DNA of 64,000 nucleotides from Struthio camelus (GCF_040807025.1 NC_090967.1:804001-868000); one strand, 5' to 3'. Positions 33,847 through 45,477 are shown, numbered from the stretch's first letter. Notes: generated by a model from the sequence alone, not told the origin. A program made the numbers and translations.

Positions 33847-36800
33847 CTAGCGTCGCCTGGATTCAGCTCTGTTTTGGTATTCTGTTTTATACACAGAGCC
33901 TGTAAGAGGTAATACTCGTTCTCTGCAGCAATAAAACATGGTTCCAAAAAGAATATTCACTGGCATGAACTACGCGGCCAATTAAGAAATCTTACAGGAC
34001 TGCCAAGAACAACTAACTTGGCACCCCAGAAAGCTATAAATGCTTAATTAGTACTAGCAGCTATCTAATAAATAAGTGGGGGGGCCGGGTATGGAAAAAG
34101 AGCAACTCACTGTTTTCTGATCCTCCGGTACAAAACAAGGCTGTGTATCACAGTTAGTATAAAACCAGTGACTACCACAGACAGTGCTGTAATGTAGATC
34201 ATCTGTGTGTTGTTATGAAGTGCACCACCCTTCTCACTGTCCACACCTGGAGGTAATGACACAATTTGTATATTAGGAGGGGGGAGAGTCTGCATTACTG
34301 ATGATCTAGCAGTGTGTTCTACATGGCCTGTAAGCACTTGTTGCTTTGTTCCTATCTCTAAATGAGTGAAAACCTGGGGGCTGTAACATCTGCTTGGTTT
34401 CAGGAGCAGCAAATTGGAATTCCCCACTCCTTGCATGTTAGGGCACTTCGGAGCCTCTCTTCAGTATGGTCTCTGGAGCTGCTTTTATGCCAAGGGCAAC
34501 CTTAACCGTTTTAGGCGTGGCACTTGGTGAGAGGCAGCCAAACTCCCCTCTTGCCCTTCCTGCCTACCCAGGTACTTACACCAGGGGTCAAACAGGAGGG
34601 AGCCATTGCCATCTTCAAGAATACCTCCGTCCCTTCTCAGCTGCTGAAGGCTTTGCTAGCACACGCTGAGGGACTGGGCCTCTGATAGCTGGTGACAGAG
34701 CGCGCTGCAATTTCTATGCTTCAGGCAGCCTTGCTACACTTTGTGATTAGTTTTCCCCTGCACTGTGGGGCTTGGTGAACGACAGCTTTGCGTTCACCCC
34801 CACGGTGATTTTGGAAACCTCAGCCGCTGCCCCCGGAGCCTTCTCCTTGCCAGCATGAAGACTCTCAGCTTGCTTCGCCTCTCCTCATAAGCTTTGGTGC
34901 CTGCTAACCGCTGGCCTGAGTTTGGCCCTTCTGATGTTTTGGTGGACGTACGGTGGAACAGGGAACTAGCTTTCCTCTCCTAGGGATTTAGGTGCACCTT
35001 CCACGCCTTCAACACAGCACTAGCCTTGCTGGGCAAACCCCTGCGTTTCTTCTCTCCAGCTCTCCTCTTTCCCCGCTATCCTGCTTCTTTTGACTCCCTC
35101 TCTGGTTTTGCTATTGCTTCCTTCCCCTTCCTGAACACCCTTGAAAAGGGAAAGGCGTGAGAGAGGAAAAGGGAGCCCTTTCCTTGGCTCCAGGTGCCCT
35201 CCAGAGAGGTCTTGCCTCCCATAACAGCCTGCAACGTCGCAGGGCCCCAAGGCACTCGGCTTGCTGCAGGATTATCCCTGCTACATTCACTGGGCACAGA
35301 AGCCGATGCGCTAACTCTGGCCTCCAGAAAAGCATCCCTCTGGTCTGTCAGGCTAGTTCCTCTGCAATTGCCATGTGCCTTTGGCATCCAAACATCAGCA
35401 TGTGACTGGCTGCGTCAGCCTGCCTCTCTGCAGAAAACAAAGCAGTCCAAAACATATATACAGATATGCATATATATCGTGGTGCGGTAGAGAGAGAGAT
35501 TCCTTAGGAAAAACAGGGTTGCTGCTGGGCGCCTCCTTTTCTCTGCCCTTCACGTGCCTTTCTTGCCTTCCTCTCCATAGCCCATTCCCCACAGATGACA
35601 TGCAGTACGTTTCCCACTCAACATGTGCTGCTTGAGGGAAACATGCACCACACGCTTCAATTGCGTTATTATTGCTAGCTGGAGCACAACAGCACTTCTA
35701 GAACCTTCCCCTATCTACAGGAGACATTTCACCTAGAAAAGACTATTGCTCAGCCAGACCCCTCAGGGAACTACTCTTTGGAAAGTCTTTTCTAAAGGTC
35801 GGTCTGATGACTTCTCAAGCCACAGTCACACAGCTGGCTTTCAAAATTCAGTGCATCAAGCAGCTCAGAGGTTTGGTACAGTGTCTAGTTCTGAACTCTC
35901 CCGTCTCCAGTCACTCCAGTCACTGCTTCTATCCCAAGCAGCTCAACAACAACCACCACCAAACCTGCCCTGGTAATTCTGTAGTCAAGCTCTAGGCAAA
36001 CAAACTGCCGTAGGCATAGGAACATGTTTGCTCCCTTTCAGCTCAACACACACCCTACCTTACAGCTGCAGAAAAACCTACTGAAAGGCAGAAACCAAGT
36101 GTTTCTGAATAGCTGGAGGAGAGCTGTAGCTTCCTAAGTCAACAACTACAGGGCCACAAAGCCAAAATGATGCCCCTGTTGTATACGGTAAGCCTCTGTC
36201 TAACTAGATGACAGTGCGTCGCTTAGAGATGGGCAGGAAGACCAAACTAGCATCCACTATTTACTAAGTGATAAAGGTCCTAACGGACAGCTTTACAAAA
36301 AACAAAACTGCTTTGTATTTACCTTCACCACTTTTATCCTCCGGAATTATGACGACGGGGCGCTTCTCTTCCGGTTTTGAGAGATTTGTCCCTAATCAGA
36401 GAAAGGTAAAGTCTCAGCATGCCATAGTCACAGAGGATGTAGAAGACCAGGAGCATTTCCACTGGAAATTGTAAGAATACTTATGCTTTCTAGGAAATCA
36501 ATACTGACTACCTACCCAGGAGATCCTGCTGACGCTGGAAAACAGGATCCCACTGGTAACTTCCTTGAGCTTCCCCAACAGGCCCATGTGTAGGCAAACA
36601 TGCACAGAACCAGTTTCCATTACATGTTTCGCTCTGCTGCTCTTCTGAGGAACTGTGAAAATGCTCATTCTTTCCAGGAAATAAATACTGACTACTTACC
36701 CAGGGATCCCGCTGACCTACGAAAATCCGACCCCTCTCTGAAGATAGGTAAGCATTGTGCATGCTAATGACAACACTTTCCACTACACATCTATTCCTAT

Positions 36801-39291
36801 CCAGGAAACCTAAAGGATTGTAAGAATGCACATTCTTTCCTAGAAGTAAATACTGAGTACTTACCTTGGAGATCCTGCCAACGCTCAGAAACGGGATCCC
36901 TTTCCGAAGAAGGGTGTGCTCTGCCTACAGGGACATCTGTAGGCAAACATGCAGGAGAAGAGTTGCCATTACATATTTCGCTCTCTTGCTAATCTCAGGG
37001 AGTGTGAACACGCTTAGGCTTTCCTGGAAAGAAATACTGACTGCTTACCCAGGGAACCCCGCCGATGCTCGAAAATCCGACCCCTCTCCGAAGATAGGTA
37101 CGTACTGCCTACAGGCATGTTTGGAGACAGAGACAAATCAGAACACTTTCCACCACATCCATTCCTATCCAGGAAACCTAAGGGATTGTAAGAATGCTCA
37201 TTCCTTCCAGGAAAACAAAGCTGACTACTTACCCTGGGGATCCTGCCGACGCTCAGAAATTGGTCGCCCGTCTAATGATGGGTAAGCCATGAACGCCTGC
37301 CCATCTGTAGTGAGACATACATGAAAAACAGCTTACCTGACATATTTCGCTATGATGCAAACCTCTAGTAATTTACTGAAAGCAAGTGCACCACGTAATG
37401 ACTCCGCAACACTTTTCGCTCCCTTCACCTCACGAGCATTTTCCAAACAGCTGCTGCGGGCCTCCAGGGGCCCTGTCTTACTACACAACTAATTCTCCTG
37501 GCATAGCATGCCGGCTCACATCTCCAAGGTCTCCCGATTCCCACTCCCAGACGCACTCTTTGGCACGTCTAACCATCCACTTGCCTCTAATGAGCACAGC
37601 TGCGCTACCATGCCTGGGATGCAGACGTACAGCCCGTGACACAAGCGATCTCAACATTTAGCCCAGGAGGAGAGCTGAACTGGGCTGCGCGTTACTCCCC
37701 GCTAGGAACAGGAGAACCGGGAACACAACTTGGGCCCGGAGGAAATACACTGCTCTCCACGCCGCTGGCTGCCTGGCTGGAAACGCAGGCTACACGAGAA
37801 ACGCGCTTCTCTACGGTCTCGGCTAGCGCTGATGCTCTGACAGAGACAGAGCCTGATTGCGCACCACCTCTTGGGCTGCCATCACAAGTAGGCCTAAGGG
37901 GTAGCTGCGGGTCCTGGGAATCGGGGGAAGACACGCTTGGGAAGGGCAGAATGCTTCCAGCACCCGGGGGAAAAAATCCCTGCTTCCCCTCATCACGAGT
38001 GATCCCAAGGTCTTCGCAGCGCGGCCCCAGAAAGAGAGCTGGGGGCAGGAAGGAGGCAGAAGGGGACCCTCTGGACCTCTGCAGCAGCCCCCGCCGGAGA
38101 GCGGGGCAGAGGGAACGCCTCTGCCCAAAGCTCGCCGCACAGGACAGCGGCGGAGGCGGCAAACGAGGAGAGCCGAAGGGCGCCGCAAGCCCCGAGGGAA
38201 AATCCGCCCTCTGGAAAATCCGCCGCTGCCACCCCCGCACTCAGCCCCGGCGCTGCCGGCTGCCGCCCTGCCTGCGCCTGCAGCGCGCCAGCAGCCCGCG
38301 GCTTGCTGCGGCCAGGCTCCGCGCACCCCCGGGCCGTTAACAGTCTCCCGGCCGCAGGTGGCGGCGCCGCAGCTTCCGCGGGGGCCGCGCTCGGCCCCGC
38401 AAAGCGCTTGACGCGGCCGAGCGCTCGGCAGCAGCCCGGCGGCGCCAGGGAAAGTCTCGCCGGCGTTTCGTGCCCTCCTCGCCTCCGCACCGCCCCGTTT
38501 CCCCGCAGAAGCCCCCGCGGCGGCCGCGGCCCCTCCGCGCCTCCCCGCGGCGCTTCTGCCTCCCGCCCGCCCGCGGCCGCTCGGGGTCTGCCGGCGCCGA
38601 GCCCCCCGCCGAGCCCCGCGCCGAGCCCCGCTCCGAGCCCCCAGCCGAGCCCCGCGCCGAGCCCCCCGCGCCGAGCCCCCCGCGCCGAGCCCCCCGCCGA
38701 GCCCTCCGCCGAGCCCCCCGCCGAGCCCCGCGCCGAGCCCCCCGCCGAGCCCCGCGCCGAGCCCCCCGCGCCGAGCCCCGCTCCGAGCCCCCCGCGCCGA
38801 GCCCCGCTCCGAGCCCCCCGCGCCGAGCCCCCCGCGCCGAGCCCCCCGCGCCGCTGCCCCGCTCCGAGCCCCCCGCCGAGCCCCCCGCCGAGCCCCCCGC
38901 CGAGCCCCGCGCCGAGCCCCGCGCGCCGAGCCCCCCGCCGAGCCCCCCCGCGCCGAGCCCCGCGCCGAGCCCCCCGCCGAGCCCCCCCGCGCCGAGCCCC
39001 GCGCCGAGCCCCCCGCGCCGAGCCCCCCGCCGAGCCCCCCCGCGCCGAGCCTCCTGCGCCGAGCCCCCCGCCGAGCCCCCCGCCGAGCCCCGGGCGCGGC
39101 CGGCACCGTCCCGCCACCTGCCGCCGCCGCCGCCCGCCCGCCCTACCTGGGCCCCGCGCTCCCTGCCGAGCAGCCCCGGCGCCCCGGGCCCGCGAGGCCG
39201 CCAGCGGCAGCGGGAGCAGCGGCAGCGGCAGCAGCAGGAGGAGGAGGAGGAGGCGGCGGGCGGGGGCCGAGGCCCCCCCCGCCCGCGCCAT
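33847..39291 (-). CDS. Unrecognised type I membrane protein gene, arm 1 copy (spliced model)
   Basis: Mirror of the arm 2 gene, transcribed leftward. The join in coding order is 39291-39147, 37304-37233, 37108-37049, 36936-36865, 36735-36700 (doubtful), 36569-36516, 36391-36323, 34246-34111 and 33922-33847: 720 nt, 239 aa with the doubtful exon. The signal peptide, exon pairs, transmembrane helix and tail are the same as in arm 2. There is no counterpart of arm 2 exon 7. The exon before the transmembrane segment carries a diverged but open sequence (GTNLSKPEEKRPVVIIPEDK then SGEG), with intact splice sites. Because the missing exon is phase 1-1, the frame survives. Family unknown. Confidence 0.66.
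36260..36491 (+). repeat. Diverged patch inside arm 1
   Basis: About 230 bp covering the arm 1 exon 8 equivalent and its intron flanks. It aligns to arm 2 at about 57178-57360 but with many substitutions and a ~23-bp length difference (near 36260-36282), while sequence on both sides is nearly identical between arms. The junction with the missing 4.57 kb falls at its right end (about 36455-36475); three clustered substitutions at 36485, 36489 and 36491 mark the outer limit. Confidence 0.85.
36323..36391 (-). CDS. Arm 1 gene exon 8 equivalent, alternative sequence
   Basis: On the minus strand, acceptor TCTCTGATTAG and donor GTAAAT are the same as in arm 2 and the length is also 69 nt. The protein is proline/charge-rich (KPEEKRPVVIIPEDKSGEG) instead of the arm 2 version. 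It has several CpGs absent from arm 2. Open with no stop, so not obviously decayed. Confidence 0.6.
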
Positions 39292-39440
39292 GCTGCCGCT
39301 CGCCAGCTGCCACCGCCGCCGGGTGTCGGGGCGCGGCGTGGCACCGCGGGGCCCGTCGGGGGGCTCGGGGGCGCTCTGTGACCTCACGGCCCCTCTCCGA
39401 CCCGCTGCCCCGGCCGCCTTGTGACCTCACCTCTCCGGGC
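37640..39440 (-). promoter_or_regulatory. CpG island of the arm 1 gene
   Basis: Very GC-rich with dense, undepleted CpG, centred on exon 1 (39147-39291) and extending into intron 1. No TATA box is visible near the start. It marks the probable promoter of the leftward gene and might also drive rightward transcription. Confidence 0.7.
38596..39093 (+). repeat. GC-rich minisatellite, arm 1 (intron 1)
   Basis: About 40 units of 12-15 bp built on CCGAGCCCC followed by CCG, GCG, GCGCG or GCT. The complementary strand is G-rich with runs of 4-7 G and could form G-quadruplexes. Long open frames in every phase across it are artefacts of stop-free GC repeats. Confidence 0.92.
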
Positions 39441-39559
39441 CTGCCCCACGCCCTAACCGCACAGGTGCTTCACACATGGACAATAACTGCTTGGGGAGAA
39501 GGAAAAAAATGCGCGCTAGAATTATTTTCAAGCTCTTCCACGTGATTTAACAATGAAAG

Positions 39560-39778
39560 TTGTTGTCGTTTTTTGAGGGGGTTTCTTACTTTTCAAAAGT
39601 GTGCTGCTTTGTTTACAAGGTGATTTCTTCTCGTCAAGAGAAAAATCATGCAGAAACCGTTATTACAGCAAAGCAACCAGAAGAAGAGGTAATCCCACCT
39701 CAAGATAAACGTAAAATGAGAATGGGCAGGGGTTGCAGCGTTAAGCAGAATGAAGATGTGGGCCGTTTGATCATCTGA
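39560..39778 (+). other. Divergent open frame next to the arm 1 CpG island (72 codons, unassigned)
   Basis: Opposite strand to the arm 1 gene, starting about 270 bp upstream of its ATG. A fair acceptor (GCTTTGTTTACAAG at about 39620) precedes a hydrophilic stretch, VISSRQEKNHAETVITAKQP and onward, ending NEDVGRLII-TGA. Mirror at 49291-49509 (-) is identical. It may be an exon of a divergent transcript from the same island; there is no family match. Confidence 0.22.
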
Positions 39779-41289
39779 AGGAAGAAAGGAGTGAGCATAA
39801 ACTTATTTGGGAAGGTGGGATCATTTGCATGTTTTATATGTGTGAAAGCAGCCTGCACTGACAGCAGCATCAGCCAGTTCTGCAACCTTAATCTTGGTAC
39901 CACGTGCTACCGCGTCCTGCCACAATACAAGCCTCTCTCTTTTCCCAGCAATATCGTTTGAGAAGACCAAGGCTTTTTTCAAGTAACCTGGTGCGTCAGC
40001 CATAATTTTGGTTACTCCCAGGTGCTTCCCACCTTGCCCTGCTGCAACAGCAGTGGTGGGTACAGAGATTTACATGACACTTTCCGTTTGTCTATTCCCT
40101 CACCAGTGGTAACTGTTTCAGGAGCTGGAAGAAAATAAGGTCAGAAAGTCTTCCCAGCAAAAAAACATGTCTCAAAAGGGTCAAGAGAGCCCTGTTTTTA
40201 AAGAGCCTGCAGTCTACAGCCATTTCCGCAACGGAGAACAGAATCCATGATCTCCTTCCATTAGAAAGAAATCCAGACCACTTCCTTGTTCACATTTTGA
40301 GTCTAAATCACATCCCCTGGCATACTGACTTTGCCACTGAAAAACCTTCAGGTCGCTAAGAGAATCCGGTAGTACTACGTTCCGGTACCTCCAAGAGTTA
40401 GTGAATCAAAACACAGGTAGCGCCTTCTGTTTCCAACTAATAGTTTTGGTATCAGACGAATAGTTCCATGCTCTCCCGCACAGCTTATTACATGCTGAAA
40501 GCTTTTGTGTCCGGTAGAGCAGGAGGTTTAGAGCTGTCGTCCGTTCTTGACTGAGGCAGTGACTTCTCGGTGTTGTATGATTGATGTTCCCCCTCAGAAA
40601 CGGTAACATCCCGCTCTGCAACAGCAGTGTATGGCCCACAGGCAGTTTCTGACATGTACTCCTTGGAGGGGGAATTCTCTTACTCCAAAGGTACTTTGGG
40701 CTGTTCCTTGGGAACTGAGCCACCTGCATGAGCTTGATGAGATCCAGCAGATTTCAATCAACTGAGATCAGCGTATCCAAAGGAAGAGGCTTCCTAAGTG
40801 TGAACCAACAAGGTAGGAGACATGAGAAGGAAGACTCAAGGACTGCGGATACGTTAACTTCTTAGGCGACTGTCAAACCAACCAGCATTAAGTAGTTCAA
40901 GCATGCAGTGAATTGGAACATGCGGCAAATTTCCAAATCTTTCCTGTGAATACAGGGTTTATGTCCCCTCTTACTGAAGCCAGTTAATGCAAACTCTCTT
41001 GGGAGTACAGGCCAGGGAAGCAAGTCACAGGGGATGTGGGTTGCCTAGTATCTAATCCCTTTCCAAAACCTATTAAGCTACTTTAATAACTGTTCCTTTT
41101 TTCCCTCCTGATTGAGAAGTAAGTCTAGAATTTCCCTCTTCTAAGCCTGCTCATTTCTAAGCTAAGTTTCTTTTAAGTTTCTGGCTGCTTGGTACCCTTT
41201 TAGTCTTGTGCTGCCACGGTGGAGAAGTTCAAGCGTTCTTTTTTTCCCCGGTGTTTACTCAATGGCATGTTCATAGACCATAATAGTAT

Positions 41290-41600
41290 TCCTTCTCAAC
41301 CTTCACCTCCGCCTAAGCGAAAAAGCTGAACTCTTTCAGTTGCTTCTCATACAAGGGTCTCTTGATTCGTCTGTTTACTTAATAGCACTTGTGTGCATCT
41401 GCCCCAGTCTCAAAGAATCCTTGAATGGGATACCCAAAGTTATGCCCAGTATTACAGATGTGGTCATCATGGCCTTTGACTAAGGATAGGAATGTTTCTC
41501 TGCCCTTGCAGGAAAGGCCATTCCTGATGCATCCTACAGTTGCCTTTGTCTTTTTGTTTTTATGGCTGCCATCATGGTGCCAGGTCCGTCCTCAGCTGTA
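41290..41600 (-). mobile_element. Old CR1-like LINE fragment (spacer)
   Basis: Weak resemblance to reversed CR1: a TTGCTTCTCATACAAGGGTC block, then CCCAAAGTTATGCCCAGTATTACAGATGTGG, which parallels the usual 'cccagaactggacacagtactccaggtgtgg'. Highly diverged; boundaries approximate. Confidence 0.5.
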
Positions 41601-41996
41601 CTCCAGATTTCTTCGCTCTGCCTTGTGAGGCTGCAAATGCTGTTCTCTTTGAAGTGCTTCTCCTTTTCTCTGCAGCTTCGTAGGTTCCTTGGAACTTAAG
41701 TCAGTCCTGCACAACACACAGTTGCCTGCCTGTTCTTCTGCTCCTCTGGAAGAACATAAGTGACACTGTGTTTCCTCTTGAGTTCCTCTCAACTCAGAAG
41801 TTCAAAGTGGAGTTTGTGCTGTCTCATCCACTGTCTCATTGCTTAGATGCATACAGACCTTGTGAATGTGTGTCTGTACTGTCTCCTTGTCTGGAGATAA
41901 CGTTCATTTGCTTATCAGCTTTTTCCCTACCTGCTAGAAGGCCTTGGCCAACACCTGAAAAGAGGCCTACTCCTTTCCTCCAGATCATCAGTGAGT

Positions 41997-42058
41997 ATCC
42001 ATTGCCTCCTTTGCTATGGTGGGAAAGCATCCATTGCCTCCTTTGCTAAGGTGGGAAA
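41997..42058 (+). repeat. 32-bp tandem repeat (2 copies)
   Basis: The unit starts ATCCATTGCCTCCTTTGCTA and is repeated at once from 42029 with one difference (TATGG versus TAAGG). No known function. Confidence 0.85.
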
Positions 42059-43979
42059 TACTTCTTAGCCTTCTATACATGCAAGGCTGCTGGTCTCCTG
42101 AGGAGACAAAGTTTACATATCCATTCTGTGGAGCTGGAGATCTTCCTACGTCATATATGGGAGGGCACCTTCAAATTATGACGAGCAATGCCAGTACAGT
42201 ATTCTGTTATCAGCCTCCAAGGACAGGGGAGATCTTTCGCTCTATACGTGGAGTTAGTTGGCTTTTGGAACTGGAGTATCACTCCTTACCTACATCTGCT
42301 GGAGTTGTGCTTCAGACCCTGCAGAGCAGCCAGCTGAACAGCACTAGCAGGCATTTGTCCTTGGAATCATCAAGGGAAGATCAGTCTCCGGCACACCCAT
42401 TTTCCTGTACTGCAGCCGTCTAGACATAGATCTCCTTCCTTCTTGCATCAACAAGCAGTGTTACTTATGTACCGCCTGCTGGTGCAATCAGTTCTGGTTT
42501 CTGGACTTAGTAATGGGGAGGGCTAGGACTCTGCTGATGCTCCTGGGTCTGTTCTGCCAGAGGTAGGGCATGACAACTTGGACCTGCACAGCCAGTGCTT
42601 GGCAGTGTGGGTGCAGGATGATTTCAGTGAAGTGGCAGGCCTCCAGCCGGAGAGATTCAGGAACGCTTCTACTACACAAACCAATTTAGGTGAGGAGACT
42701 TTTGTCTTCCAAAGGTATTAGTCCATTATTTGCATAATCAGTGAAATAACTAATGGAACTACTTCCCCACCCACACATGCACCAACTCCAGGACCTGCTT
42801 TCCGTCTGACTGCTACAGAGGCCTGTTGGGGGAGCGCGCAGCAAAGAGACTATGACCCGGCTCCTCAATGCACGCAGGGCTGTGTTGGTTGTATGTTAGG
42901 GTTACGCGCATGCATTTCATGGTTATGTGTGGGTGAGGCAACAGGTGTTTTTGGGTGCAGTATAGTGTGGAGGTAAAGGAGAATCAACAATAGTGAAAAA
43001 AGACTAACATCATTGTTTTCCTAATCACAATCTTAAGATAGAGCAGCTAAAGAAACCTTGAGCTTTCTTTAAAAAGCTCCAACTCCTGCCTGGCTTGCCA
43101 AGGACTCAAACTAGATAAAGCCGGATAGAAGCTGCAGAGTTTGCTAGTGAAGAACTTCCTCTCACTTTGTTCTCTGCCTTGTATATCTAGCCAATCAGGA
43201 GAGTGTTAGATAGTAACTCTACCAACCAAAGAAATGTCATTTACGTATGCTAATCAGGGAAGCCTCTGCCTGATCTGTGTATCGGACCTGCTTCCCCTGC
43301 AGCTGCCAGGGTGTGCGTGTGAGAAAAAAGGCTCTCTCTGAACTGAATTCCTACGAGTAGAGTTTTTCTACAACAATAGTGTGTGTGTGTGCACATGGCT
43401 GTGTATATATGGCCATTATTCCACTATGGCCCTGCAAGTTACTGTGGGCCAGCACGTAGGCATTTTAATATCTCTTCCGTTCATGATTCCTGCAGAGAAA
43501 GAGGTTGTAAGGCACAGGCAGGTTTCTCCAGCTGGGAAGAGGCACTCACCATCTTTATCTGGCATTTCCTAGTAGATTTTTGCACTGGGAAATGTGCCCC
43601 CCAAGCCCTTTGTTAGGAACTCCACTGCTGCCAAAGAGGCACCACCAAGAGCAGCAATGGGAGCCTCCACGCTAACATGCCTCCCCCCCCCAGCTTGGGA
43701 GGTGCAGGCCCTTTGGTCTGGCCAGTCTTTCAGTCCATCGAGGCTTCCGTCTCAGGATCCCACCTGCAGTCTCTGCCGAAGGGTGTTCACATCTCTTTCA
43801 CACAGCCAGCAATTCTTGGTCCTGGTTACTACGGTCATGCAGCAGCATTTTCTGCCCAGAACTAAGGAGTTTCAAAGAATGCTGTGGAATTTTATGGAGA
43901 GGGACAAAACCACAGAGCCAAGAATGCCCGTGGGGCTAGCTGGGGTCTGATATTCCGAGAGCCCTGCTCTTAGTTTTCC

Positions 43980-44580
43980 AGAGGCCTCAATGAGGCAAAA
44001 CAGGTCCTTGTGGCCACAGATGTGGTCTCACCAGGGCTGAGTACGGGGGAACAATGACCTACCTCCGACCTGCTAGAAAGGCCCTGCCTAATACAGCCCA
44101 GGATACTGTTGGCCTTCCTTGCTGCAAGGGCACATTGTTAACTCTTGTTCAGCTTGTTGTCCACCAGGAGCCCAGTCCTTTTCCTAAAAGCTCCTCTCCA
44201 GCTAGTCAGCCCCCAGCCTGTACCAGTTCACAGGGCTGTTCCTCCCCAGGGGAAGAACTTGGCACTTCCCTGCATTGAACTTCATGAGGTTCCTGGCAGC
44301 CCATTTCTCCAGCCTGTCAACGTCCTTCTAAGTGGTGGCATAACCATATGGTATGTCAACCACTCCTTCCAGTTGTGTATCATCAGCAAACTTGCTGAGG
44401 GCCATTAATGACGATGTGAAGCAATCCTGGCCCCAGTACTGACCCCAAGCACACCAAGAGCGACTGGCCTCCAGCTGGACTTGGCGCCACTGAACTGAGG
44501 CTGGCAATTAGGCCAGTTTTCAGTCCACATCACTACCCACATATCTAGTCTGAACTTTGTCATTTGGAGGTCAGAGCACA
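43980..44580 (-). mobile_element. CR1 LINE fragment, reverse (spacer)
   Basis: Reversed CR1 ORF2 and flanks: TGTGGTCTCACCAGGGCTGAG, GCCTAATACAGCCCAGGATA, TTGCTGCAAGGGCACATTG, AGCCTGTCAACGTCCTTC, ATCATCAGCAAACTTGCTGAG. The last is the complement of the LSKFADD region. Frames broken. Confidence 0.88.
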
Positions 44581-45130
44581 TGGAAGAAAAACTCCTCACC
44601 ATCCCCAAACAAAAAGAAGTCTGTGCAGGACCAAGGCGTCACTCGCAGAGTGCTTTGGCAAGCCAGTAGGAACAGATTGCTGCCTTCTCGCGGCTCTGAA
44701 GCACCAGTCATATTCGACTTTAAAAGGCACCAGTTTGTATGAATAAGGGGAAACTGTCATGCATGCAGGCTCAGTTTCTCTTCTTGGCTCTCCAAGCCAG
44801 TGGAATTGCAAAAATAATCATGACTGGACAGAATGCTCCCCTGCCGCCCCAAAGAGTTCTCTCTAAAACCTAGGATACCATCTACCAACTGTGAAAGCAG
44901 GCTTTCAGACACAGAATTGTGGTCATTCCTCATCAGTCTCTCAAATCTCACCCTCAAGTGGACCAGTCCTTATGCACCCAAATGCATATACATGCACACT
45001 GACACACACCGAGCTGCATGTTAAAATAGACTTTAATTGTGCAATATCTTTTAAAGGGCCGCATGTATGTGAAGTACTAGTGCAGAGTTTTTAAAAAGCA
45101 CGGCAGCACAGCACACGGTATTTTGTTCTT

Positions 45131-45398
45131 TCAGTTGCAGAAGAAGCAGCTGCAAGGCTCCAGAGCAGGGACAGGAAAGTTCAGAGGGCAGAGCTGTTTC
45201 AGTTCGTTGTTGGGTACAAAAGCACCCTGAGATGCCCCTTCTGGCAAAGGCCTCAGAGGCTGACTGCAGGTATGTATGCTGTTCCTCACTTCTATGGCAA
45301 TCCCATTGTTTTGTGACTTTTTTCTGTGGTTTGGTCTTCTTTCTGCTGTATTTGGGTCATGTTTCATCTCAGAGTCTGTAATAGGTGATACGGGTTCT
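45131..45398 (-). pseudogene. Diverged last exon of the arm gene family (spacer copy)
   Basis: On the minus strand an acceptor TTTATTGCTGCAG precedes an exon homologous to exon 10 of the arm genes; similarity extends through about 45270-45475, including GGGATTGCCATAGAA and the TTCCAAAAAGAATATT intron block. The frame is open for 88 codons (QEPVSPITDSEMKHDPN onward, ending CSCFFCN), longer than the 24-residue tail in the arms. A CR1 fragment (45478-45695) interrupts the homology where the transmembrane exon should follow, and no such exon is found nearby. So it is a truncated third copy, oriented like arm 1. Confidence 0.65.
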
Positions 45399-45477
45399 CT
45401 GCAGCAATAAAAGTGTGTTTCCAAAAAGAATATTCTATGGTATGAACTATGATGCCAACTAAAACATCTTACATTGG

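Larger units (their letters stand above)
29648..40913 (+). repeat. Palindrome arm 1 (11.3 kb)
   Basis: Reads as the reverse complement of 48156-64000. Positions mirror with a constant sum of 89069 for 36492-40913, and about 93620-93648 for 29648-36259 after a large indel. The inner edge is sharp: both arms share GCATGCAGTGAAT, ending at 40913, and then diverge. The left edge is set only by the window end. Differences seen by eye are about a dozen SNPs (mostly C/T at CpG), a 22-bp indel, homopolymer changes and the heterologous block at 36.26-36.49 kb. Contents are one copy of an unrecognised membrane-protein gene (-), a CpG island, a minisatellite and a CR1 fragment. Confidence 0.97.

Noticed and set aside
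37823-39424. Very long open frames (303-464 codons) on both strands over the minisatellite and exon 1, and their mirrors at 49645-51246
   Set aside because: They are Gly/Ala/Arg/Ser/Pro low-complexity translations of a GC-rich tandem repeat without stop codons, open in several phases at once. Only the short exon 1 with the signal peptide is supported.
43594-43950. Open frames around GPGYYGHAAAF in the spacer
   Set aside because: There is a slight resemblance to sperm-tail PG-rich type motifs, but it is one isolated motif, with competing frames and no gene context.
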